From Novosphingobium sp. (GTDB lineage Bacteria > Pseudomonadota > Alphaproteobacteria > Sphingomonadales > Sphingomonadaceae), in NCBI RefSeq assembly GCF_027486195.1, contig NZ_JAIXPP010000019.1, positions 1 to 47,876 of the forward strand: a DNA stretch of 47,876 bases, written 5' to 3'. Position 1 is the first letter of the stretch. Each line of letters begins with the position of its first letter. The position numbers and the translations under genes were made by a program. This document shows positions 1 through 6,766 of this stretch, one piece after another. The notes below the pieces were generated by a model. It ran no database searches and was not told the origin of the DNA. It worked only from the letters and a program-made list of their open reading frames with translations.

Positions 1-201
1 ATCGCGCACCGCATGCACGGCGCCATCGGCTTCACCATCGAATACGCCCTCAACCACCTGACCCGCCGCCTGATGGGCTGGCGCAGCGAATTCGGCGGCG
101 ATGCCTTCTGGGCCGAACGGCTGGGCCGCCGCGTGGGGGGGCTGGGCGGCCATGGGCTTTGGCGCGAGATGGCGGCGCGGACGGACCGGTTGGTGGGGTG
201 A
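1..201 (+). CDS. Acyl-CoA dehydrogenase, C-terminal end (partial)
   Basis: The reading frame is open from base 1 and ends at TGA 199-201; the start lies outside the window. The visible 66 residues begin I-A-H-R-M-H-G-A-I-G-F-T and end in a helix with W-R-E-M-A-A-R. The Q/R-x-H-G-x-x-G-x-T pattern followed by a long helix is typical of the last domain of acyl-CoA dehydrogenases, FAD enzymes that make the alpha-beta double bond in acyl-CoA oxidation. The same-strand thiolase, SDR and enoyl-CoA hydratase downstream fit that role. Substrate cannot be told from this fragment. Confidence 0.75.
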   Translation: MAHRMHGAIGFTIEYALNHLTRRLMGWRSEFGGDAFWAERLGRRVGGLGGHGLWREMAARTDRLVG

Positions 202-265
202 GGTTGCTTTGAGCAATTGCATTAACCGGGCCGTGGCGCATTGACCGAGGGGTTCCACTTCTGAA

Positions 266-279
266 AGAACAATTGTTCT
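266..279. promoter_or_regulatory. 14-bp perfect palindrome before the orphan secreted gene
   Basis: AGAACAATTGTTCT reads the same on both strands and sits 15 bases before ATG 294, just before the ribosome binding site. A palindrome here could be an operator for a dimeric regulator. No regulator or clear promoter can be matched to it from the sequence alone. Confidence 0.35.
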
Positions 280-293
280 ATCGGGAGGGAACG

Positions 294-1295
294 ATGATGA
301 AGGCCAGCGCCACAGCAACCATGCGCGCAATTGCGGTATCTATGCTGCTGATTTTCGCTGCACCGCTGCAAGCAAAATCGGGGTATTGGCTTACCGTCCC
401 TGACGAACTGCGCACGGAGTCTACGCCAATTTCAGCGGTAGTTCATCTCAAGCAGGATTCGTTGCTTGCCGGAGGGGATCCGAGTGTAACTGACAAAATG
501 GATCGGGGGCTGGTCGGGTCGCTCCTGTTTGACGCATTTCAATCTGCTGCCGCAGGTGGTGCGAGAAAGGCTGTCGATTCAGCCAAGGTGTCGGTGCAGC
601 CAGACAAGATAGACGATTTGCTTATCGCATCCATTCGGAAGAGTTTAGCATCGGTGCCTTGGGTGAAGTTGCGTGAGGGCGCCGTCTTAAAAGACAATAG
701 CCTTACAGCCAAGGATGTCTTGCTGGATAACGCCGAAGGTCGCTATCTATTGGATATCGACTGCTCTTATAATCTGAGCAGTCGGTTGCAGTCCGTTTAT
801 GCCTACTGTTCGCTACAAATTGCAGCAAAAGACGCTGCGAAGGGATCGGAGAAGCGCTGGTATCCAGTTAATCTTGTTTACATGCATAATGTCGAGGCTG
901 AAATTTCGATCTCGAATCCGGCAAAGGATAATGAGGGGCGTCGTGAGCAATGGCTCAAGAATGACGCGATATTGCTGAGGGAGAACGTCGCAAGGGTTGT
1001 TGATACGGTCGGAGGCCTAGTTGGAAAGCAATTGTTACTATCCGCCATCGATTTGGAGAACGCGAAAACCTTTCCCAGGCAGCGTTTGATGACTGGCTAT
1101 GTCGGTCTTTCGGTTGACCATGCCGGTCCGGTATTTTCTGGGTACGAAAATATTCAGGAGATCATCAAGCCGAATGCAAATACCAATGTCGTTATTTACA
1201 AACCAGGAACTGATGGCATGACCCTGTTGCAGAAGCCATTGTTGATGGCGCCCTACAGTAACCTGTATCACAATTTCTCTGTTTCAGCCCCCTAG
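294..1295 (+). CDS. Hypothetical secreted protein, AT-richer than its neighbours
   Basis: A protein of 333 residues when started at ATG 294, which follows the strong ribosome binding site GGGAGGGA (283-290); an upstream TTG at 273 is less likely. Residues 1-28 form a signal peptide (basic start, hydrophobic run AVSMLLIFAA, then P-L-Q-A-K), so export is expected. The mature part has mixed strands and helices and no recognised motif. Base use is unlike the neighbours: bases 1141-1200 are 22/60 G+C, against 42/60 in 2461-2520 of the thiolase. That, and its position inside a fatty-acid gene block, suggests acquisition by transfer. Function unknown; I do not recognise a family. Confidence 0.7.
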   Translation: MMKASATATMRAIAVSMLLIFAAPLQAKSGYWLTVPDELRTESTPISAVVHLKQDSLLAGGDPSVTDKMDRGLVGSLLFDAFQSAAAGGARKAVDSAKVSVQPDKIDDLLIASIRKSLASVPWVKLREGAVLKDNSLTAKDVLLDNAEGRYLLDIDCSYNLSSRLQSVYAYCSLQIAAKDAAKGSEKRWYPVNLVYMHNVEAEISISNPAKDNEGRREQWLKNDAILLRENVARVVDTVGGLVGKQLLLSAIDLENAKTFPRQRLMTGYVGLSVDHAGPVFSGYENIQEIIKPNANTNVVIYKPGTDGMTLLQKPLLMAPYSNLYHNFSVSAP

Positions 1296-1350
1296 AGGCG
1301 TGGCTCGCGCACTTGGCCACCGCTGCCGGGAGCCGCCCCCCACCCATCCC

Positions 1351-1379
1351 TTGACCCCACACCCCGCACCCCTTAATCG
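1351..1379 (+). promoter_or_regulatory. Promoter of the thiolase operon
   Basis: A -35-like TTGACC (1351-1356) is followed after 17 bases by TAATCG (1374-1379), a weak -10. It lies 36 bases upstream of the thiolase ATG, in a non-coding gap, and its -10 end overlaps the palindrome at 1378-1395. Predicted by eye only. Confidence 0.4.
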
Positions 1380-1395
1380 TTCAGTTAAACGAACG
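1378..1395. promoter_or_regulatory. Imperfect palindrome, likely TetR operator
   Basis: CGTTCAGTTAAACGAACG has 5-bp inverted arms CGTTC/GAACG and 14 of 18 positions symmetrical. It overlaps the predicted -10 and start region of the thiolase promoter, where a repressor would block transcription. The TetR-family gene at 4425, last in the same run, is the natural candidate to bind it. Confidence 0.45.
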
Positions 1396-1415
1396 CATAC
1401 GGGAGTCGGAAAGCC

Positions 1416-2588
1416 ATGGCTGTAGCCTATATCGTTGATGCAGTGCGGACCGCGGGCGGGCGGCGGAATGGGCGGCTCGCTGGGGTGCACCCGGTCGATC
1501 TTTCGGCGGCGACGCTCGATGCCATTGTCCGGCGGACGGGGATCGATGGCGCGGCGGTCGAGGATGTGATCATGGGCTGCGTCTCGCAAGGTGGGCAGCA
1601 GGCGGGGCAGGTGGGGCGCAATGCGGTGCTCGCGGCGCGGCTGCTGCCGGATTCGGTGCCGGCCGTCACGATTGACCGCCAGTGCGGTTCATCGCAGCAG
1701 GCGATCCAGTTTGCCGCGCAGGCGGTGATGTCGGGCACGCAGGATATCGTGATCGCCGCGGGCGTGGAAAGCATGACCCGCGTGCCGATGGGCTCCACCG
1801 CGATCTTTCACATGAAAGAGGGGCTGGGCAACTACAAGTCGCCGCAGCTGGAAGAGAAGTATCCGGGCATCATGTTCTCGCAGTTCATGGGCGCGGAAAT
1901 GATCGTGAAGAAACACGGCTTCACCAAGGATCAGCTCGATGCCTTCGCGCTCTCCAGCCACCAGAAGGCGATTGCGGCGACGCAGGCCGGGGCGTTTGAT
2001 GGCGAGATCGTGCCGATTGCCATCGAGACGGCGGACGGCCCGGCGATGCATACGCAGGACGAGGGCATCCGCTTCGACGCGACGCTGGAATCCATCGCGG
2101 GCGTCAAGCTGCTTTCGCCCGAAGGCCTGCTGACGGCGGCGAGCTCGAGCCAGATCTGCGACGGCGCGAGCGCGGCGCTGATCGTTTCGGAACGGGCGCT
2201 CAAGGCCCACGGACTGACCCCGCTGGCGCGCATCCACAACCTGACGGTGACGGCGGGCGATCCGGTGATCATGCTTGAAGAACCGCTCTTCGCCACCGAC
2301 CGCGCGCTGCAGCGGGCGGGGATGAAGATCGGCGATATCGACCTTTATGAAGTGAACGAGGCCTTCGCCTCGGTGCCGATGGCTTGGCTGAAGCACACCG
2401 GCGCGGACCCGGAGAAGCTCAACGTCAACGGCGGCGCGATTGCGCTGGGTCATCCGCTCGGCGCTTCGGGCACCAAGCTGATGTCGACGCTGCTCCATGC
2501 GCTGAAGGCGCGCGGCGGCAAGTATGGTTTGCAGACGATGTGCGAAGGCGGCGGCGTTGCCAACGTGACCATTGTTGAAATGATGTGA
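1416..2588 (+). CDS. Acetyl-CoA acyltransferase (thiolase)
   Basis: 390 residues, the usual thiolase length. It catalyses CoA-dependent cleavage of 3-ketoacyl-CoA to acetyl-CoA (or propionyl-CoA) and a shortened acyl-CoA, the last step of beta-oxidation. The catalytic set is complete: nucleophile Cys90 in D-R-Q-C-G-S-S, His346 in G-G-A-I-A-L-G-H-P-L-G-A-S-G, and Cys376 in M-C-E-G-G-G; N-E-A-F-A is also present. The insert around residue 150 (I-M-F-S-Q-F-M-G) and the style resemble thiolases of actinobacterial steroid and branched-chain catabolism (FadA5-like) more than FadA or PhaA; this is a judgement, not an alignment. It starts the run thiolase, SDR, hydratase, TetR, behind a possible TetR operator. 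Confidence 0.88.
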   Translation: MAVAYIVDAVRTAGGRRNGRLAGVHPVDLSAATLDAIVRRTGIDGAAVEDVIMGCVSQGGQQAGQVGRNAVLAARLLPDSVPAVTIDRQCGSSQQAIQFAAQAVMSGTQDIVIAAGVESMTRVPMGSTAIFHMKEGLGNYKSPQLEEKYPGIMFSQFMGAEMIVKKHGFTKDQLDAFALSSHQKAIAATQAGAFDGEIVPIAIETADGPAMHTQDEGIRFDATLESIAGVKLLSPEGLLTAASSSQICDGASAALIVSERALKAHGLTPLARIHNLTVTAGDPVIMLEEPLFATDRALQRAGMKIGDIDLYEVNEAFASVPMAWLKHTGADPEKLNVNGGAIALGHPLGASGTKLMSTLLHALKARGGKYGLQTMCEGGGVANVTIVEMM

Positions 2589-2593
2589 TCCCT

Positions 2594-2683
2594 CCCCTCC
2601 CGCCTGCGGGAGGGGCCGGGGGAGGGTGTGTTGGCCAAGAACCGAACATGCCCCACCCCAACCCCTCCCCTGAAGGGGAGGGG
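2594..2683. repeat. Two GC-rich hairpins between thiolase and SDR genes
   Basis: Hairpin one has 10-bp perfect arms, CCCCTCCCGC at 2594-2603 and its complement at 2606-2615. Hairpin two has 9-bp perfect arms, CCCCTCCCC at 2662-2670 and its complement at 2675-2683, with loop TGAA. The second resembles the hairpins near 40388-40504 (CTCTCCCC with TGAA/TTCA loop), so this looks like a dispersed short palindrome family. It may act as a transcript stabiliser or attenuator inside the operon. Confidence 0.6.
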
Positions 2684-2712
2684 CTAGTCTTTGATTTCAG
2701 GAGAAAATTGCC

Positions 2713-3495
2713 ATGAAGCTTGATAGTTCCGTTTCTGCCGTCGTCACCGGTGGCGCTTCCGGTCTTGGTGCCGCCACCGCCCGCGCGCTGGCCGCGAAGG
2801 GCGTTAAGGTCGCGATCTTCGACATGCAGAAGGAAAAGGGCGAGGCCGTCGCGGCGGAAATCGGCGGCGTGTTCTGCGAAGTGAACGTGACCAGCGACGA
2901 GAGCGTTGACGCGGGCTTTGCAAAGGCGCGCGCGGCCAACGGGCAGGAGCGCATTCTGGTGAACTGCGCGGGTACCGGCAACGCGGTGAAGACCGCCAGC
3001 CGCAGCAAGGAAGACGGCTCGATCAAGCACTTCCCGCTCGAAGCCTTCAACTGGCTGATCCAGATCAACCTCGTCGGCACGTTCCGCTGCATCGCCAAGT
3101 CGGCGGCGGGTATGATGACGCTTGACCCGCAGGAAGACGGTGATCGCGGCGCGATCGTGAACACCGCATCGGTCGCGGCCGAGGATGGCCAGATCGGGCA
3201 GGCGGCGTACTCCGCTTCGAAGGGCGGCGTTGTCGGCATGACGCTCCCCATCGCGCGCGACCTGATGAGCGAGGGCATCCGCGTCAACACCATCCTGCCG
3301 GGCATCTTCGATACCCCGCTGCTGGCCGGCGCACCGCAGAACGTGCGCGATGCCCTTTCGGCTTCGGTGCCGTTCCCCAAGCGTCTGGGCCAGCCGGCAG
3401 AATACGCGCAGCTTGCGCTGACGATGATCGAATGCGGCTACTTCAACGGCGAGGACGTGCGGCTTGACGGCGCGATCCGCATGGCGCCGAGGTAA
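2713..3495 (+). CDS. SDR-family dehydrogenase (3-hydroxyacyl-CoA dehydrogenase type 2-like)
   Basis: 260 residues of the classical short-chain dehydrogenase fold. Nucleotide-binding motif T-G-G-A-S-G-L-G is at residues 12-19, the N-C-A-G motif at 84-87, and the catalytic Ser153, Tyr166 and Lys170 (Y-S-A-S-K) are all present. The acidic residue after strand two (F-D-M) favours NAD over NADP. The insert before the catalytic serine and the P-G-I-F-D-T-P-L stretch recall mitochondrial 17-beta-HSD10 enzymes, which oxidise short 3-hydroxyacyl-CoAs and steroids. Placed between thiolase and enoyl-CoA hydratase, it most likely performs the 3-hydroxyacyl-CoA oxidation step of the same pathway. A ribosome binding site AGGAGAA lies just upstream. 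Confidence 0.85.
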   Translation: MKLDSSVSAVVTGGASGLGAATARALAAKGVKVAIFDMQKEKGEAVAAEIGGVFCEVNVTSDESVDAGFAKARAANGQERILVNCAGTGNAVKTASRSKEDGSIKHFPLEAFNWLIQINLVGTFRCIAKSAAGMMTLDPQEDGDRGAIVNTASVAAEDGQIGQAAYSASKGGVVGMTLPIARDLMSEGIRVNTILPGIFDTPLLAGAPQNVRDALSASVPFPKRLGQPAEYAQLALTMIECGYFNGEDVRLDGAIRMAPR

Positions 3496-3500
3496 TGAAT

Positions 3501-3541
3501 AAATAGGGACAGTCCCCTTTTAACGGGGACTGTCCCTATTT
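3501..3541. repeat. Perfect 17-bp inverted repeat
   Basis: AAATAGGGACAGTCCCC (3501-3517) and its exact complement (3525-3541) are separated by 7 bases, and the right arm runs into a short T stretch (3539-3543). As RNA it would be a very stable hairpin just after the SDR stop, so it may partly terminate or protect the transcript. The GGGACAGTCCC core is itself palindromic. Repeats of this style are known as REP-like elements mobilised by single-strand transposases; no such transposase is in the window. Confidence 0.7.
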
Positions 3542-3558
3542 TTGGGAGAGAGCCGAAA

Positions 3559-4428
3559 ATGGCCGATTACACGCAGATCCTGCTCGATGTGGCCGACGGC
3601 GTCGCGACGCTGACGCTCAACCGTCCGCACAAGATGAACGCCTATACGCGCACGATGATGACCGAGATCATCGACGCGTTCGACCGCACCGATGCCGATG
3701 ACACCGTGCGCGCGGTGATCGTGACCGGGGCGGGCGACCGGGCCTTCTGCGCGGGCGCGGACCTGACGCCGGACGACGGCGCGCGGCCTTTCTCCGATCC
3801 GACCGAGGTGCCGCTGAACGACGTGAAAGTGCGCGATGGCGGCGGATACTGCACCTTGCGCATCTTCAATTCGAAGAAGCCGGTGATCGGCGCGATCAAC
3901 GGCGCGGCGGTGGGCATCGGTGCCACGATGCAGCTGCCGATGGACTTCCGCCTTGCGAGCACCTCGGCGCGCTTCGGCTTCGTGTTTGCCCGGCGCGGGA
4001 TCGTGCCCGAGGCGGCCTCGAGCTGGTTCCTGCCGCGCATCGTGGGGATGAGCCAGGCACTGGAATGGTGCATGACAGGGCGCGTGTTCGGCGCGGAGGA
4101 AGCGTTGGCCGGTGGACTCGTCCGCTCGCTCCATGCGCCGGAGGACCTGTTGCCCGCCGCCCACGCGCTGGCGCGCGAGATTGCCGACAACACCAGCGCC
4201 GTCTCCGTGGCGATGACCCGCGCGATGCTGTGGCGCAATTCAGCGACGCCGCACCCGATGCACGCCCACCGCGTCGACAGCCGCGCGATCTACCAGCTTT
4301 CGCGCGGGGCCGATGCGAAGGAAGGTGTGGCCAGCTTCCTTGAAAAGCGCGCTCCGGCCTACCCCGGACGCGTTTCTTCGGATATGCCCGGGTTCTACCC
4401 TTGGTGGGAAGAACCGGGCTGGGAATGA
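3559..4428 (+). CDS. Enoyl-CoA hydratase/isomerase (crotonase family)
   Basis: 289 residues with the crotonase fold. The oxyanion-hole motif C-A-G-A-D is at residues 64-68 and the second glycine loop is in A-I-N-G-A-A-V-G-I-G. A glutamate in R-R-G-I-V-P-E-A-A-S-S occupies the position of the second catalytic Glu of enoyl-CoA hydratases. It likely hydrates an enoyl-CoA in the pathway served by the adjacent dehydrogenase and thiolase. The C-terminus (F-Y-P-W-W) is longer than in E. coli FadB-type domains. Its stop overlaps the start of the TetR gene (ATGA), showing translational coupling. Confidence 0.87.
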   Translation: MADYTQILLDVADGVATLTLNRPHKMNAYTRTMMTEIIDAFDRTDADDTVRAVIVTGAGDRAFCAGADLTPDDGARPFSDPTEVPLNDVKVRDGGGYCTLRIFNSKKPVIGAINGAAVGIGATMQLPMDFRLASTSARFGFVFARRGIVPEAASSWFLPRIVGMSQALEWCMTGRVFGAEEALAGGLVRSLHAPEDLLPAAHALAREIADNTSAVSVAMTRAMLWRNSATPHPMHAHRVDSRAIYQLSRGADAKEGVASFLEKRAPAYPGRVSSDMPGFYPWWEEPGWE

Positions 4429-5075
4429 AAGAGCAGACGAACGTGGCAACAGTGGGGGAAACCGGCGGAGAACAGCCGGGCGCAAGGGAACTGCTGCTGG
4501 AGACCGCCTCGCAGATCATGCGCGAAGGCGACCAGGTCGATATCTCGCTGTCCGAGCTTTCGCTGCGCTCGGGGCTCAATTCCGCGCTGGTGAAGTACTA
4601 CTTCGGCAACAAGGCCGGGATGCTGGGCGAACTGCTCGACCGCGACATGGTGGCGATCATCAAGTCGGTCGAGGCGCTGCTCGCCAAGGACAGCATGAGC
4701 CCGGAAGCCAAGCTGCGGATGCACATCGCGCGCTGCGTCGATACCTACTTTGCGTTCCCCTACCTCAACCGGCTGCTGATGCGGCTGGTGCGCGACAGCG
4801 ATCCGGCCGAGGCGAAGCGGATTGCCGACAAGTATCTCGCGCCGCTCAACAAGGCCTATGACCGGCTGATCAGCGACGGGGTGAAGGCGGGCGTGTTCCG
4901 GCCGATCGATCCGCAGCTGTTCTATTTCACCGTGACTGGTGCGGCCGACCGGTTCTTTTCGGCGCGGCTGGTGCTGCGGCACTGCTTCGATCAGGACACA
5001 CTGACCGAGGAGCTGCGCGACCGCTATCGCGAGCATACCGTGGACTTCATCATGGCGGGTATTCTGGCCCGGTGA
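4425..5075 (+). CDS. TetR-family transcriptional regulator
   Basis: 216 residues from ATG 4425, which overlaps the hydratase stop. The N-terminal helix-turn-helix (about residues 25-70) reads D-I-S-L-S-E-L-S-L-R-S-G-L-N-S-A-L-V-K-Y-Y-F-G-N-K, the TetR signature; the rest is an all-helical ligand-binding and dimerisation domain. Such regulators in acyl-CoA operons typically sense an acyl-CoA and repress their own operon. The palindrome at 1378-1395 is the proposed target. Confidence 0.85.
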   Translation: MKEQTNVATVGETGGEQPGARELLLETASQIMREGDQVDISLSELSLRSGLNSALVKYYFGNKAGMLGELLDRDMVAIIKSVEALLAKDSMSPEAKLRMHIARCVDTYFAFPYLNRLLMRLVRDSDPAEAKRIADKYLAPLNKAYDRLISDGVKAGVFRPIDPQLFYFTVTGAADRFFSARLVLRHCFDQDTLTEELRDRYREHTVDFIMAGILAR

Positions 5076-5140
5076 CCAATCCGGTGAGAGCTGGATGCGC
5101 TTTTGCTTGCGCGGCGCGGCGGCAGGCCTAGAACCGGGGT

Positions 5141-5599
5141 ATGGCTGACACGCAATCCAGGCTGTCCGACTTCATCCCCTATCGCCTCGCGATTACGTCG
5201 AACGCGGTCAGCAGCCTGATTTCGGGCGAATATCATAGCGAATTCGGCCTCAAGATCCCCGAATGGCGGATCATGGCCGTGCTCGGCGATGCCGGCCCGC
5301 TGACGCAGCGCGACCTCGTGCGCGCGACCTTGATGGACAAAGTGGCGGTGAACCGCGCGTGCAAGATGCTGGGTGAGCGCGCGCTGGTTGCGCGCAGCCC
5401 GAACGAGGCGGACGGGCGCTCGCACCACTTGTGGCTGACGGACGAGGGGCGCGCTATGTACGACCGGATCTGGCCCAACGCGCTTTCGACTTACGAGAAG
5501 ATCTTCGCCGCGCTTTCGCCGGCTGAAACGGCCAAACTGAGAGCGCTGCTCGACAAATTGCTGCGCGCGGTACGCACCATCGAAGGGGAAAGCCCATGA
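5141..5599 (+). CDS. MarR-family transcriptional regulator
   Basis: 152 residues. The winged helix-turn-helix covers about residues 35-105: P-L-T-Q-R-D-L-V-R-A-T-L-M-D-K-V-A-V-N-R-A-C-K-M-L is the recognition region and S-P-N-E-A-D-G-R-S-H-H-L-W-L-T the wing. MarR proteins act as dimers and usually sense aromatic or phenolic ligands. Its last four bases overlap the FAH-family gene (ATGA), so it likely controls that enzyme. No clean palindrome is visible in the 65-base gap upstream. Confidence 0.85.
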   Translation: MADTQSRLSDFIPYRLAITSNAVSSLISGEYHSEFGLKIPEWRIMAVLGDAGPLTQRDLVRATLMDKVAVNRACKMLGERALVARSPNEADGRSHHLWLTDEGRAMYDRIWPNALSTYEKIFAALSPAETAKLRALLDKLLRAVRTIEGESP

Positions 5600-6603
5600 A
5601 ACTGGCAAGCTTGCCGCAGCGGCGCGACGGCCGCCTGATCGTCGTTTCGGACGATCTCGCCTGGTATGCCGATGCCGATCACGTCGTGCCGACGATGCAG
5701 GGTCTGCTCGACGAATGGGAGCGCCATGCGCCCTATCTCGAGGCGCTGGCGATCGAGCTGCAGCACGGGGCGATCCCGCGCAAGCGCTTCCACGAGCGCG
5801 AGGCGACGGCACCGCTGCCGCGCGCGTTCCAGTGGGCGGATGGCAGCGCCTACGTCAATCACGTCGAACTGGTGCGCCAGGCACGCGGCGCTCAGCTTCC
5901 GGCAAGCTTCTGGACCGATCCGCTGATGTATCAGGGGGGCAGCGACGATCTGCGCGGTGCGCGCGATCCGCTGGTGCTCCGCGATGAGGCGTGGGGCGGC
6001 GACCTTGAGGCCGAAGTGGTGGTGGTGACGGGCGATGTGCCGCAAGGTGTCTCTCCGGAAGCCGCGCTCGATCACATCCGGCTGGTTGGCCTTGTCAACG
6101 ATGTGTCGCTGCGCGGGCTTATCCCCGATGAGCTCGCCAAGGGGTTCGGCTTCGTGCAATCGAAGCCCGCCAGCCATTTCTCGCCGGTGTTCGTCACGCC
6201 CGCGAGCCTTGGGGCGGCGTGGACCGGCGGCAAGCTTCATCTGCCGCTGCATGTCGATCTCAACGGTCACGCGTTCGGGCGGCTTGAGGCGGGCGAGGAG
6301 ATGACCTTCGATTTCGGTACGCTGATCGCGCATCTGGCGAAGACGAGGGCGATCGGCGCCGGCTCGATCATCGGGTCGGGCACCGTTTCCAATCGCGATC
6401 CGGACGGATCACCAGGGCGGCCCGTTGCCGAAGGCGGGCGCGGTTATGCCTGCATCGCCGAACAGCGCATGGTCGAGACGATCCGCCACGGCGCGCCGGC
6501 AACGCCGTTTCTCCGCCATGGCGATACGGTGCGGATCGAGGCGAAGGATGCCAAGGGCCACAGCGTGTTCGGCGCGATCGAGCAGCACGTGGTGGCGGGG
6601 TAG
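5596..6603 (+). CDS. Fumarylacetoacetate hydrolase (FAH) family protein
   Basis: 335 residues, with an N-terminal FAH_N-like segment and a catalytic barrel from about residue 75. Candidate metal ligands are the acidic residues in D-L-E-A-E-V-V-V-V-T-G-D-V and the Asp in L-V-N-D-V-S-L-R; the catalytic-region lysine is in F-G-F-V-Q-S-K-P-A-S-H-F-S-P-V-F, and G-S-G-T-V-S-N-R-D closes the site. Members cleave C-C bonds in fumarylacetoacetate or related acyl-pyruvates at the end of tyrosine or aromatic degradation. No homogentisate dioxygenase or maleylacetoacetate isomerase lies beside it, so the exact substrate is unknown. Translationally coupled to the MarR gene. Confidence 0.82.
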   Translation: MKLASLPQRRDGRLIVVSDDLAWYADADHVVPTMQGLLDEWERHAPYLEALAIELQHGAIPRKRFHEREATAPLPRAFQWADGSAYVNHVELVRQARGAQLPASFWTDPLMYQGGSDDLRGARDPLVLRDEAWGGDLEAEVVVVTGDVPQGVSPEAALDHIRLVGLVNDVSLRGLIPDELAKGFGFVQSKPASHFSPVFVTPASLGAAWTGGKLHLPLHVDLNGHAFGRLEAGEEMTFDFGTLIAHLAKTRAIGAGSIIGSGTVSNRDPDGSPGRPVAEGGRGYACIAEQRMVETIRHGAPATPFLRHGDTVRIEAKDAKGHSVFGAIEQHVVAG

Positions 6604-6612
6604 GGAGAGAAG

Positions 6613-6757
6613 AAACCCCTCCGACCTGCCTTCGGCAGGCCACCTCCCCATTTGTGCTACGCAAAAATGGGGAGGGCCAGAAAAACCCCTCCTCTTTTCC
6701 TCCCCATTTTTCCGAAGGACAAATGGGGAGGTGGCAGCGCGAAGCGCTGACGGAGGG
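6613..6757. repeat. Cluster of dispersed palindromes
   Basis: The gap between the convergent FAH and tadC genes is filled with hairpins. CCTGCC/GGCAGG lies near 6625-6639. CCTCCCCATTT (6642-6652) pairs with AAATGGGGAGG (6665-6675), and the same arms recur at 6699-6709 and 6721-6731 around a different loop. CAGCGC/GCGCTG lies at 6735-6749. CCCCTCCG at the left and CGGAGGGG at the right make the whole unit an inverted repeat. A degenerate relative lies at 22508-22605. It may also serve as a bidirectional terminator. Confidence 0.65.
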
Positions 6758-6766
6758 GTAATCTAC

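Noticed and set aside
273..293. TTG 273 as the start of the orphan secreted gene
   Set aside because: It would lie inside the 14-bp palindrome and has no ribosome binding site; ATG 294 has a strong one.
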